DNA from: CAZRKC01 sp964600665
GTDB lineage: Bacteria > Bacillota > SLNR01
Direction: 5' to 3'
Assembly: GCA_964600665.1 (NCBI GenBank)
Contig: CAZRKC010000003.1
Span: 1-64,000 of the forward strand
DNA: 64,000 nt
Position numbers and translations under genes: made by a program. This document shows, one piece after another, positions 9,315 to 17,425 of this stretch. The number at the start of each line of letters is the position of its first letter. Position 1 is the stretch's first letter. A model generated the notes under the pieces. That model made no database searches, was not told where the DNA came from, and saw nothing but the letters and a program-made list of their open reading frames with translations.

Positions 9315-9475
9315 TGGGCGGTCGGGTATTCATATGCCAGATCGTTTACCAATCCGAAAAAAGCATAAGGGTCCAGAAAAAAGTTAAAAACAAAAGTGGA
9401 GATGCTCAAACAGAGACAGAGATATTTGTGTCAAAAAATGCTGTATTATTTTATGCAGAGGAAAGGTGAAGACTA

Positions 9476-9670
9476 ATGAAAATTAAAAGGATATTTGTAC
9501 GTTTCTTAGGTATAGCGACTTTAGTTTTTGTTGTAACAGCAGGGGTTACATATCTGTACAGCCTTATTGTACACGGGTTAGGTGATGTAGATTGGGAAAC
9601 GGCATTTCGTTTGGCTATTATACTGGGTATTGTGTTGAGTGTTACGAGAGAAAAGAAACCCTTGAAATGA
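9476..9670 (+). CDS. Small two-helix membrane protein
   Basis: A 64-residue protein of unknown function. Two hydrophobic segments (residues about 10-32 and 42-56) are separated by a short acidic loop (GLGDVDWETAF), with basic ends (MKIKR, TREKKPLK), as expected of a small inner-membrane hairpin protein. GAGGAAAGGTG precedes the ATG. It lies 100 bases right of the IS3 element, which may have separated it from former neighbours such as the PadR operon. Confidence 0.6.
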   Translation: MKIKRIFVRFLGIATLVFVVTAGVTYLYSLIVHGLGDVDWETAFRLAIILGIVLSVTREKKPLK

Positions 9671-9971
9671 CTGAAAATCTATTCATTCATGAACTACGCT
9701 CAATATGGTCATAGCAATAAAAATTTAGACAAATTGCTCAATTCATCACTTGCACATATTGAGTACAGTCCGAAAATTTTGAGAATGATCGAAGAGCAAC
9801 GGGATACATAGGTTTAAAAAGATCTGCAATGTGAAGGGCAGGAAGTTTCTAACCGCAGAATCAAGCGAATAATGGACGTAAATAACTGGTATAGAAGCAA
9901 GTGAATCAGATGAAGATTCAAGCGAACATTACTGATTGGGGCACCAATTTGAATGCTTAAAAAAGAACAAC
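9671..9971. other. Decayed stretch with possible IS3 debris
   Basis: About 300 bases without an intact gene. Around 9833-9900 the frame EVSNRRIKRIMDVNNWYRSK followed by a stop looks like the HTH part of an IS3 orfB, but it is short and the call is weak. Confidence 0.35.
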
Positions 9972-10005
9972 AAGGGGATAGAAATTGAGAGATATCCCCT
10001 TTGGT
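9972..10005 (+). terminator. Terminator hairpin before the group II intron
   Basis: AAGGGGATA (9972-9980) pairs with TATCCCCTT (9993-10001) around a 12-base loop and leads into TTGGTTTGG. The intron begins about 70 bases further on. Confidence 0.55.
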
Positions 10006-10582
10006 TTGGTAGCACGATTTGTTAAATTATATAAGACTTATGTGATACCGCATGTGGAGTGCGTAGTATTGATGTGTGCGTCCAGCGAAGCTGGCAAATG
10101 CTAACAGGTGAAAGTCCTGTAGTGGTAAAGGTAGGGCAGCCAATTAGTCAGTAACCAGCGTATGAAGTAATTCATGTGTTGAAGCGTTACGAAATGCTCT
10201 GTGAAGAGCGGACAAACTGACGGGTTGTAACATAAAGTGAATACTGCCGCACCGTTATTGACATTCTCGAAAGAGAACAACAGGGAGTCGAGCCGAGACA
10301 TCAACGGCGAAGACAGTAGACGGTATGAAGAACCCTAAAGGCAATACCTAGGAACCCTGCGGTGTAGAGGTAACAACATGTCAGGAAAGTATTTGTCGGA
10401 ACTGGAGAGAGCCTACTTTGCACAGAAAACTGTAAAGAGGACGCATATAAGCGAAAGTGAAGTTGCAGTCCTGCAAAGAGGCAGTCAGAAGTGCCCATAG
10501 TACCAATGATTGTGCAGACAGCAAAACTGTACATAGGAAAGGGGCACAACTTTATTCATGTCTGCTAAGGAGGTAGGTGCTG

Positions 10583-11880
10583 GTGATTGCAGATAAAGCT
10601 ATGAACACCCATGAAAAAGTACGAGACTTCCAAAACAGACTATACCATACAGCCAAAGCTGACCGAGAGAGAAAGTTATACGCGATGTATGACAAGATAT
10701 ACCGCAAGGATATTTTGGAGGAAGCGTGGAAACGAGTAAAGGCGAATGGAGGGGCAGGCGGCATTGATAAAGTCAGCATATTAGATGTGAAAGCATACGG
10801 CGAGGATAAGTTGTTGTGTGAAATAGCAGAAGAATTGCGGACGGAGAAATATCGTTGCAAGCCAGTCAGACGAACCTATATTCCAAAAGCAGATGGCAGA
10901 AAAAGAGCATTAGGAATACCTACAATCAAGGACAGAATTGTGCAGATGGCGACAAAATTAGTAATAGAGCCGGTATTTGAGGCAGATTTTCAGCCTTGTG
11001 CGTATGGATTCCGACCGAAGCGAAGTGCTAAGCAGGCAATGGACAGAATATTCGAGGTTGCGGACAAAGGTGGTGCACTGTGGGTAATAGAGGCTGATAT
11101 AAGAGATTATTTCGGCAGCATAAACCATGGAAAACTGTTACTGTTGTTAGACCAAAGAATAACTGACCGGAAAGTGTTAAAGCTGATAAAAGGGTGGCTG
11201 AAGGCGGGTGTGCTGGAAGCAGGTCAATACAGAAAAAGCACGCTTGGAGCACCACAGGGCGGTGTAATATCGCCGTTATTGTCCAACATATATCTGAACT
11301 ATTTTGATATATACTGGAACAGGCGCTTTGGGCACTTGGGCGAACTGGTATGATATGCAGATGATTTTGTGATATTGTGTAAGCGGAAAACACAGGCACA
11401 AGAAGCTCTAATAGCGGTAAATTGGATTCTGAAAAAACTGGAGTTGACGCTGCATACCGAGAAAACAAGGCTTGCCGATATGTATTTTGGAAAAGGCAAT
11501 TTTGATTTTCTTGGCTTCAACAATAGATTCCAGCGGTTTAGAAACAAGGACTGGAAATGGTATTGGACACTACAACAAGTGCCGGCAAAGGCGGCTATGA
11601 AGAAAATGAGAGCCAATATCAAAGAAGTCTTTGCGAGTCCAAGCAAACTGCTTTTAAGCATAGAATACATGGGGCGATTGCTTAATCCAAAAATCATCGG
11701 CATAAGGAATTACTATACCAGACGGTTTACCAGACATGGCTTTGGAAAATTGAAAAGTATATCAATTTCAAGTTTACTCGATGGTACAATCGGAAGAAAC
11801 AACACAACTACAGGCTTGGGAATGCAGCAAGGATCAGGGAGCTGATGTTGCAGGCAGAACTGGCAAGTATTTGTGGCTGA
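10583..11880 (+). pseudogene. ltrA: Group II intron reverse transcriptase/maturase, two lesions
   Basis: The intron-encoded RT. It has RT motifs in order: GGAGGIDKVSI, KADGRKRALGIPTIKDRIVQ, the FQPCAYGFRPKRSA block, EADIRDYF and APQGGVISPLLSNIYL. An in-frame TGA at 11351-11353 then replaces what is normally Arg (CGA) directly before YADDFVILCK, so the catalytic Asp pair lies behind a stop. A second lesion, a frameshift near 11740, separates NYYTRRFTR from the X/maturase domain end (KFTRWYNRKKQHNYRLGNAA), which continues in another frame to the stop at 11880. GTG 10583 follows AAGGAGGT by 8 bases; GTG 10577 is also possible. Confidence 0.85.
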
Positions 11881-11904
11881 ATGCTGATGGAAGAAGAATA
11901 TCGG

Positions 11905-11939
11905 AAAGCCGTATGCGGGAAAACCGCATGTACGGTTTG
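11905..11939 (+). ncRNA. Group II intron domain V
   Basis: A 35-base hairpin with the AGC triad opposite the end of the helix (AAGCCGTATGCGGG ... CCGCATGTACGGTTT) and a GAAA-type loop, the catalytic core of group II introns. Domain VI follows directly (GAGCGGTGGTAACCCCACTG). Confidence 0.85.
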
Positions 11940-12221
11940 ATGAGGGAGCGGTGGTAACCCCACTGCTCTACTCTATCAAGGCTGGAAGAGTGAGTGTGTG
12001 GGGAAGGCTTGAAATATGGGGATTTTTGATTTTAATGTTTGAAAACCGGTAGTCGGAAAAAGTGATTTTATCGGTTCGTGGGAACAAGTCCAAGTATGCA
12101 ATATTGAGTGTGACAGAGCAGATTAGATGTCAGTGTTTGATGAGTGGTCAGTTTGGATAACATAAAATAAAACAAGTCACCCTACGTTATTAATTCGCAG
12201 AGTGCCTTGGGTAAGCTTATG

Positions 12222-12290
12222 TTATACTTTCACCTCCATCGTCACGCCTGACTTGAATTCAACAGTGAACCCGAAATCAAACCGGGCTAA
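12222..12290 (-). pseudogene. 3' end remnant of a serine recombinase
   Basis: On the minus strand the last codons read FTVEFKSGVTMEVKV and a stop, the usual C-terminus of large serine recombinases (F-x-V-EFKSG-V-T). Nothing upstream of it survives. The 50 bases beyond the stop (12172-12221) resemble the sequence at the matching place of the second remnant at 15227, including GAGTGCCTTG. Confidence 0.7.
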
Positions 12291-12314
12291 AAATCAGACA
12301 GAGCCGTAAAGACT

Positions 12315-12761
12315 TTAATATAGATAGCCAACAGCTATCCCAAGAAAGAGGAATCTTGCTACATTAAACACAACGCCGATGAAGAAGTAATATAAGGCAT
12401 CGCTTGGTGCACGGTAAATCATAGGAACATCAATCAGGATTATGGCAATGACCAGGGCGATGCAGCTTAGTATCACGGATTTAAGAATTGGACCCTTTGT
12501 TGGAATCTTTGGGAAAAAACGAAGTAAGAAATAGCTGACGTAGCATCCAATAATTATCCCAGCAAGCAAAGAACCAATCCAAACCGATTGAATGCTCCAA
12601 TTTGAAAAAGCAGCTCTATATTTTGCTGCGATGGGAAGTAGGGAGGTTGTGAGGGTAGTCATCCAAAATGCTACTCCTCCCGCAACAGTTAGTTTGTATA
12701 ACTTCTTGTTAAACTCATATGACTTCTTTCGCTTGCTTTGACCTGTGGCTCGGGTTTTCAT
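12315..12761 (-). CDS. Four-helix integral membrane protein, unknown
   Basis: A 148-residue protein with a basic N-terminus (KTRATGQSKRKKSYEF) and four hydrophobic segments, near residues 28-48, 60-82, 95-112 and 125-145. I recognise no family. The chosen ATG at 12761 has AAGGAG 6 bases upstream; the longer frame to 12842 would overlap the neighbouring gene by 32 bases. It lies 49 bases downstream of the DUF4386 gene on the same strand, so the two are probably cotranscribed. Confidence 0.7.
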   Translation of the reverse strand: MKTRATGQSKRKKSYEFNKKLYKLTVAGGVAFWMTTLTTSLLPIAAKYRAAFSNWSIQSVWIGSLLAGIIIGCYVSYFLLRFFPKIPTKGPILKSVILSCIALVIAIILIDVPMIYRAPSDALYYFFIGVVFNVARFLFLGIAVGYLY

Positions 12762-12810
12762 ATAATCTCCTTCACTCATACGACTTGAAAAAAGAGCATC
12801 ATTACTAACG

Positions 12811-13506
12811 CTAAGGCAGCAACGAGACGGGGTCTTGATCATTTGCTCTCCTGATAATCAGCCAGAGGGCAAGTGAAAACTCCGCAATAATGCTGACTGC
12901 GAGTCCCGGATAGGAGATAACGTCATAGCCGGATAAAAGAAAAAATTGGAAAAACCATATCAGGACGCCTACACAGTCTGCCATAAGCAGTACTCCAAGC
13001 CATTTTGGAAGGAATCCGGATTTATGCACCAGAAAACCCAGAGGAAATAGCCATGTGCCGTAAAAAATTTGAGCTATCATAAAGCCGCTTTTATGAAGGT
13101 TAAGAAATAGTAAATTTAGGGCATCAAGCTGTTCGGGTTGTAAAGCCTTCTGTAAATCCGCACTACCATTTACCAGCGTTGGGGCAAACAGGAAAAGCAA
13201 ACTGAGGCATTGTACGGCAACTCCTGTTGCATTGAGGAGTAGGAACAGCATGGCGAGGTTCTTGTTAACTGGCTTCAGAAGAACGTAAAGGGCCCAGGCT
13301 GCCAGTAGGAACAGAACGGCGGAGGTCAGATCAGCGACAATACTAATTCGAAACAGCCATATTGAATTTTTAAGAAGTTCGGCTGTTTTTGAGGCATCCC
13401 CCAATACAATCAGCCGAGAACGGACAACGCCGGCAAAAATGCAGGTTATTACAAATGCTAGGTAGAGGATTCCGGCTCGTCTTGCGTCTTTTTTTCTTGA
13501 AGTCAT
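12811..13506 (-). CDS. DUF4386 family membrane protein
   Basis: A 231-residue integral membrane protein with six to seven hydrophobic segments. The opening (RRAGILYLAFVITCIFAG), the middle (NATGVAVQCLSLL), the HKSGFMIAQIFYGTWLFPLGFLV segment and the PKWLGVLL segment are characteristic of DUF4386, a family of unknown function. The ATG at 13506 has AGAAGGTG upstream. It is downstream of the dehydrogenase pseudogene on the same strand (20 bases), so the three genes form one transcription unit opposite the TetR gene. Other DUF4386-type genes lie at 22742 and 24836. Confidence 0.85.
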   Translation of the reverse strand: MTSRKKDARRAGILYLAFVITCIFAGVVRSRLIVLGDASKTAELLKNSIWLFRISIVADLTSAVLFLLAAWALYVLLKPVNKNLAMLFLLLNATGVAVQCLSLLFLFAPTLVNGSADLQKALQPEQLDALNLLFLNLHKSGFMIAQIFYGTWLFPLGFLVHKSGFLPKWLGVLLMADCVGVLIWFFQFFLLSGYDVISYPGLAVSIIAEFSLALWLIIRRANDQDPVSLLP

Positions 13507-13526
13507 GATTTGCACCTTCTTTTTAG

Positions 13527-14446
13527 TTAATCGCAATGCTCCATAATTATTATTACGTTGCCCTTTTTATGCCCATTGTCCACATATCTGTGAGCTTCAA
13601 CAATTTGTTCGAGAGGGTAACACCTGTCTATTACAGCTTTCAGTTGTTTATTTTCAAAGAGTTCCTTGAGAAAAAATAAATCCTCAATATGAAAAGTTGG
13701 TGAACCGTCATCGACTGTTATGTGCCTTCCATTTTGAGTTAAGATATTTTTGCAATGTAATTCAACTTTCTTTTTCCCAACAGCATTAAATATTAGGTCA
13801 TAAAGATCTTCTCTGAGCGTAAAATCCTCTTTTGTGTAATCAATTACCATATCAGCGCCTAAAGATTTTACCAATTCCAAATTTGTAGTACTCATACTCC
13901 GGTAACATCCGCTCCAAAATACTTGGCAAGCTGGACAGCAGAGGTACCAACTGCTCCGGAAGCTCCATAAATTAGGACTTTCTGGCCACGTCGAATACAG
14001 GTTTTCTTCAGATAATACAATGCCAATAGCCCACCATAAGGAATCGCGGCAGCTTCTTCATAATTCATGTTCGCTGCTTTTTTCACCAACAGACTTTCTT
14101 CAGGTATACATTTATACTCGGCATATGCGCCGAACCCGAAACGGTCAAATCCAAAAACCTGATCACCTTTCTTTAATGATTTTACATTGTTTCCTACAGA
14201 TTCAACTTCTCCGGCAAATACCATTCCAATTATTGACTTCCTTGGTTTCTTAAAACCTATTACCAGCCCCATAAGAATCCGGTATTTTCCCGATACTTTA
14301 AATCCGCGAATAATGCAGTCACTTGCCGTTACTGAGGTTGCAAAGACTTCTATACAAATTTCGTTCTTCCCAGGGGTAGGTTTTTTGAGCTCCTTTAGCT
14401 GCAGGACTTCTGGAGGTCCATATTCTGTGCATAAAACTGCTTTCAT
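13527..14446 (-). pseudogene. MDR-type alcohol dehydrogenase/quinone oxidoreductase, frameshifted
   Basis: A medium-chain dehydrogenase split into two frames. Codons from 14446 give MKAVLCTEYGPPEVLQLKEL, the GroES-like domain and the nucleotide-binding loop YGASGAVGTSAVQLA, up to KYFGADVTGV and a stop. The next frame (13895 to 13527) continues STTNLELVKSLGADMVIDYT and ends PLEQIVEAHRYVDNGHKKGN. One missing base near 13893, in GTATGAGTACT, explains the break. The joined product would be about 305 residues and NAD(P)H-dependent. It is either a recent pseudogene or a sequencing error. It is divergent from the TetR gene, a usual setting for an efflux or detoxification enzyme. Confidence 0.85.
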
Positions 14447-14494
14447 TTAATTCCTCCTGACGTTTATGTTGTATTTTAAATCACTTTCAATTAT

Positions 14495-14549
14495 ACTATA
14501 CAGTGTAGTTTACAATGTGTCAAGATATAAATACACTGTACGGTGTAGT
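14495..14549. promoter_or_regulatory. Two probable TetR operator sites and promoter
   Basis: Two copies of ACT(A/G)TAC(A/G)GTGTAGT lie at 14495-14509 and 14535-14549, 40 bases apart, between the divergent dehydrogenase and tetR genes. The second also reads as a near-palindrome TACACTGTACGGTGTA. A TATAAT at 14549-14554 overlaps it and would be the -10 box of tetR. Binding would repress both directions. Confidence 0.65.
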
Positions 14550-14573
14550 ATAATCAAAAAGGAGTTGCTGCGA

Positions 14574-15200
14574 ATGCCAAATCAAAAGGCTCGTGATAAA
14601 AGTAGAAAAAGGGTAATAATTCTGGATGGAGCCATAGATGTATTTATCAGTTTGGGATATGAACTGGCAAGCATGGATAAAATTGCAGAGACAGCAGGAG
14701 TTTCAAAACGAACTGTCTATAACCACTTTGGTAGCAAAGACAATTTGTTCCAGGCCATTGTTGATGGTTTTTTGGCTCAGCGACAGATTTTGAAAACCAT
14801 AACGTATGATCCCGAAAAAACGTTGGAAGAACAATTACTTGTATTTGCAAATGCTGAAATATTTCTAATTGATTCCCCCAGGAGATTGGGACTATCCAAA
14901 TTTTTAACCGGGGTTTTCCTTAAGGATACAAAATATGCTAGAGAAACAGTGGCAAAATATCCACCTTCCTTTGACATGCTCCTGAATTGGCTTAAGGAAG
15001 CAGAAAAAGCAGGAAAAATCAAAACCGATAACATGTTGCTGGCCGCCAGGATTTTCTATGCTATGGTTCAAGGAGCCATAACATACCCTGCTATTTTTAG
15101 TGAGGGTATCAACAAATCTGATGTTGAAATTGTTCTATCTGAAATCATTGCGCTTTTTCTGACAAGGTACAGCAATGAATCAAGTCACTCTATATTGTAA
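14574..15200 (+). CDS. TetR/AcrR family regulator
   Basis: A 208-residue TetR-type repressor. The N-terminal HTH is clear (AIDVFISLGYELASMDKIAE, then AGVSKRTVYNHFGSKDNLF, residues about 17-62). The C-terminal ligand-binding half is helical and resembles the AefR-like C-terminal type. Start: the ATG at 14574 follows AAGGAG; the longer frame to 14466 runs through the operators and is rejected. The last seven codons lie inside a sequence that is repeated near 12172, so the natural C-terminus may have been altered by recombination. It probably controls the divergent dehydrogenase-DUF4386 operon. Confidence 0.9.
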   Translation: MPNQKARDKSRKRVIILDGAIDVFISLGYELASMDKIAETAGVSKRTVYNHFGSKDNLFQAIVDGFLAQRQILKTITYDPEKTLEEQLLVFANAEIFLIDSPRRLGLSKFLTGVFLKDTKYARETVAKYPPSFDMLLNWLKEAEKAGKIKTDNMLLAARIFYAMVQGAITYPAIFSEGINKSDVEIVLSEIIALFLTRYSNESSHSIL

Positions 15201-15226
15201 TACTCGTAGAGTGCCTTGATTACTTT

Positions 15227-15330
15227 TCAATCTTCTTCATTTAAATCCACTGTCACGCCCGACTTGAATTCCACGATGAATTTGTCCTCGTAGACAGAGA
15301 CCTTTTCAAATATATACTCACATATTGATA
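15227..15330 (-). pseudogene. 3' end remnant of a second serine recombinase
   Basis: The minus strand reads ICEYIFEKVSVYEDKFIVEF, then KSGVTVDLNEED and stop, the C-terminal end of a large serine recombinase. Nothing recognisable remains upstream (15331-15618 is decayed). With the similar remnant at 12222, in the same orientation, it brackets the 12.3-15.2 kb cassette. Confidence 0.8.
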
Positions 15331-15618
15331 CAATGGGAAGCTCTTACAGCAAGGGCTTTTCGTGATTTCAAGGGTAAATTAGACGACACATAAATGTCTG
15401 ATTTATACCCTTAACCATCTTTCAAGATGCCAGATGCACACCCAGGGTGCAATTTCACGAAGGAGTGCATTTTAGTTCGGGACTCAGTTAGATATAATGA
15501 CATTGGCAGGATTTGGACATAAATAGACGAATAGATGCTGAAAGTTGTGTCTCGAGGAATTCGAAGGAAATTCTAATTTCTTAGCCCCATTTATGACCTG
15601 GCAAAGAAAACAAATTAG

Positions 15619-15993
15619 GGTGGTGCCTGTGAATTTGTTCTTAAGAACGGACATTTTGGAGAAAGCTTAAGAGGTTTGGAGTTTGTAGCTGCTCAATTAG
15701 AAGATGTGCTTCAAGATTCTTATCTTTGGAAATGGGTCATTATTGGGATGGATAACACTTTACAAAATTTTATGGTTTCCGAACTAAGAGACACAGCAGG
15801 GTAAAACATCCTACGCACTAAGTCTAGAAAAATATGGATGAAGAATTTACAGTCAAACATCCCTTTCCCAGGAGAAAAGTTGGATGATTTTTATAGCCTG
15901 TATGAAGGAATTCAAAGTACTCAGATGAACAGATATGCCCAAAGCAAAATTTCGAATCATAACAGTCCTCTACTGAAGACATTTAGACCATAG
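15619..15993 (+). pseudogene. Remnant of a small hypothetical protein gene with nonsense codon
   Basis: One frame runs through LRGLEFVAAQLEDVLQD, WKWVIIGMDNTLQNFMVSEL, RDTAG, then TAA at 15802, and goes on as NILRTKSRKIWMKN, EKLDDFYSLYEGIQS and a stop at 15993. I recall a family of uncharacterised bacterial proteins with W-K-W-x-I-x-x-(H/D)-N-x-LQ-x-FMV followed by a TKSR segment, but the name escapes me. TTA to TAA (Leu to stop) would explain the lesion. There is no start codon with a ribosome binding site, so the 5' end is lost. Confidence 0.65.
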
Positions 15994-16011
15994 AAAGTAG
16001 GAATCGCCTTG

Positions 16012-17406
16012 ATGAAAAAAATTCGCAACCAGGAAATTCTCCTTTCCCATGGTATTACCGATTCCCGCCGAATCGTCCTGGATGTTACCGAAAAAGTACT
16101 GCAAAAACTGGACGCCTTCGAAAGGATTAAATCCTTCATGCTTCTGGAGGACAATATTCTGCACATTGGTAACCGGCAGTGGGACCTATCGCAGAAGCAT
16201 CATATATACGTTCTGAGCGCCGGAAAGGCCGCCAACCACATGGCCATGGCAGCTGAGTCAGTCCTCGGCGAACGGCTGACCAGAGGGGTCGCCATTGTCA
16301 AAATCCTTGAAGACACTGACCGCTTTACCCGGACGGAAGTATTCGTCGGCGGGCACCCCCTGCCCAACTTCGAAGGGGTCAGAGGCTGCCGGTGCATGCT
16401 GGAGATCGTGGACCAGGCCGGCCCCGACGACCTGTTTTTAGTGCTGATTAGCGGCGGCAGCACCGCCCTCTGCGGCTACCCGGTGGAGGGAATCACCCTT
16501 GAGGAGAAAATGGCCGCCACGGACACCATGCTGAAGTCGAATATGCGGGTCCAAGATATCAATGTAATCCGAGGGCACCTTTCCCAGATGAACCGAGGCC
16601 GACTGGGACAGCGAATCGAGAAGAGGGGCGCAGAGATCATCAGCCTCAATATCTGGGATGCCCTGGACTGGCCGCCAATTGAGGATTACGGCGAACCAGT
16701 GTCGATGCTTGGTACTCCCGTGGGCCCTGATGCCTCCACCTTCGCCGACGCCCGGCGGATCATCAGCCAGAACGGCCTGACCGGCCGTCTTCCCGCCAGC
16801 GTCGAGAGGTACATCACGAATGGGACGGAGGCCCAGGAGACGCCGAAGTCTATCGCTCGGGCCACCTATTTCATGCTCAATATCCTGGCCGACTCCTGCC
16901 GTTACGCGGTCGAGGCGGCGGAGGAGATGGGAATCAGGCACCTAGTCCTCACCACCAGCCTGGAAGGGGAGAGCAAAGACGCCGGAATGGTGTTGGCCGG
17001 TATCGCCAAAGAAATCCTCCGGTACGGTAGGCCCATCGCCCCACCCTGCCTGGTCTTTAGCGCCGGCGAGACAACGACCCGGATTGTGGACAATGCTTCG
17101 ATTATCGGCCACGGCGGCCCCTCCCAGGAGATGACCGTCGGATTTGCTATCGTTGCCCAGGAGGCCCCTGGAGTCTGCCTGCTCTCCATTGATACGGAAG
17201 GTACCGACGGCACCACGTTGATGGCGGGTGGGATCACTGATTCGACGACTTACCGGCAGGCCCTGGCCTCGGGTATCGACCTGGCTGCGGCCCTGCGGGG
17301 GCACGCCACCTATGAGGCGCTCACCGCCCTGGGTGACTGCGTGTTCACGGGTAACACCGGGACGAATCTCTGTGACTTCAATGTTCTCTACATTCCCAAA
17401 CCATAG
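16012..17406 (+). CDS. Glycerate 2-kinase (DUF4147/MOFRL type)
   Basis: A 464-residue kinase that phosphorylates D-glycerate at C2 with ATP, giving 2-phosphoglycerate in the cytoplasm. The N-terminal DUF4147 domain shows VLSAGKAANHMA, LISGGSTALCGYP, the conserved DINVIRGHLSQMNRGRL helix and SLNIWDALDWPP. The C-terminal MOFRL domain has SAGETTTRI, GHGGPSQEM and SIDTEGTDGTTLMAGGITDS. Length is normal for the family. The ATG at 16012 has weak spacing from GTAGGA. The stop is 19 bases before the enolase-like gene, so the two are an operon. Base composition is clearly GC-richer than the genes before 15.9 kb and after 19 kb, which suggests transfer of the pair. Confidence 0.88.
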   Translation: MKKIRNQEILLSHGITDSRRIVLDVTEKVLQKLDAFERIKSFMLLEDNILHIGNRQWDLSQKHHIYVLSAGKAANHMAMAAESVLGERLTRGVAIVKILEDTDRFTRTEVFVGGHPLPNFEGVRGCRCMLEIVDQAGPDDLFLVLISGGSTALCGYPVEGITLEEKMAATDTMLKSNMRVQDINVIRGHLSQMNRGRLGQRIEKRGAEIISLNIWDALDWPPIEDYGEPVSMLGTPVGPDASTFADARRIISQNGLTGRLPASVERYITNGTEAQETPKSIARATYFMLNILADSCRYAVEAAEEMGIRHLVLTTSLEGESKDAGMVLAGIAKEILRYGRPIAPPCLVFSAGETTTRIVDNASIIGHGGPSQEMTVGFAIVAQEAPGVCLLSIDTEGTDGTTLMAGGITDSTTYRQALASGIDLAAALRGHATYEALTALGDCVFTGNTGTNLCDFNVLYIPKP

Positions 17407-17425
17407 CAGAAAGGGAGTATCATAG

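Larger units (their letters stand above)
8097..9375 (+). mobile_element. IS3-family insertion sequence, inactivated
   Basis: An element of about 1.28 kb bounded by imperfect inverted repeats: the left TGGAACCTTATCACTTTTTC and, on the complement of the right end, TGGACCCTTATGCTTTTTTC. It contains orfA (8161-8478) and orfB (8475-9314) in the overlapping arrangement of IS3 elements. Both are broken. I do not see a clear 3-4 bp target duplication. Related fragments lie at 6486 (left end only) and 18723 (both ends, no middle). Confidence 0.85.
10074..11976 (+). mobile_element. Group II intron with defective maturase
   Basis: A retroelement of about 1.9 kb. The 5' end GTGTGCGTCCAGCGAAGCTG fits the GUGYG start and the first stem of bacterial group II introns. 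A long structured RNA region to about 10560 contains no gene, then the reverse-transcriptase/maturase frame follows in domain IV. Domain V is at 11905-11939 and domain VI after it, ending CTCTACTCTAT. The boundaries are by analogy. The RNA core looks preserved, so it might still splice or move if a maturase is supplied in trans, while its own protein is broken. I could not identify the interrupted target. Confidence 0.85.

Noticed and set aside
5626..15993. Integrated prophage or conjugative element
   Set aside because: Only recombinase debris, IS and intron sequence; no capsid, portal, relaxase or type IV genes.
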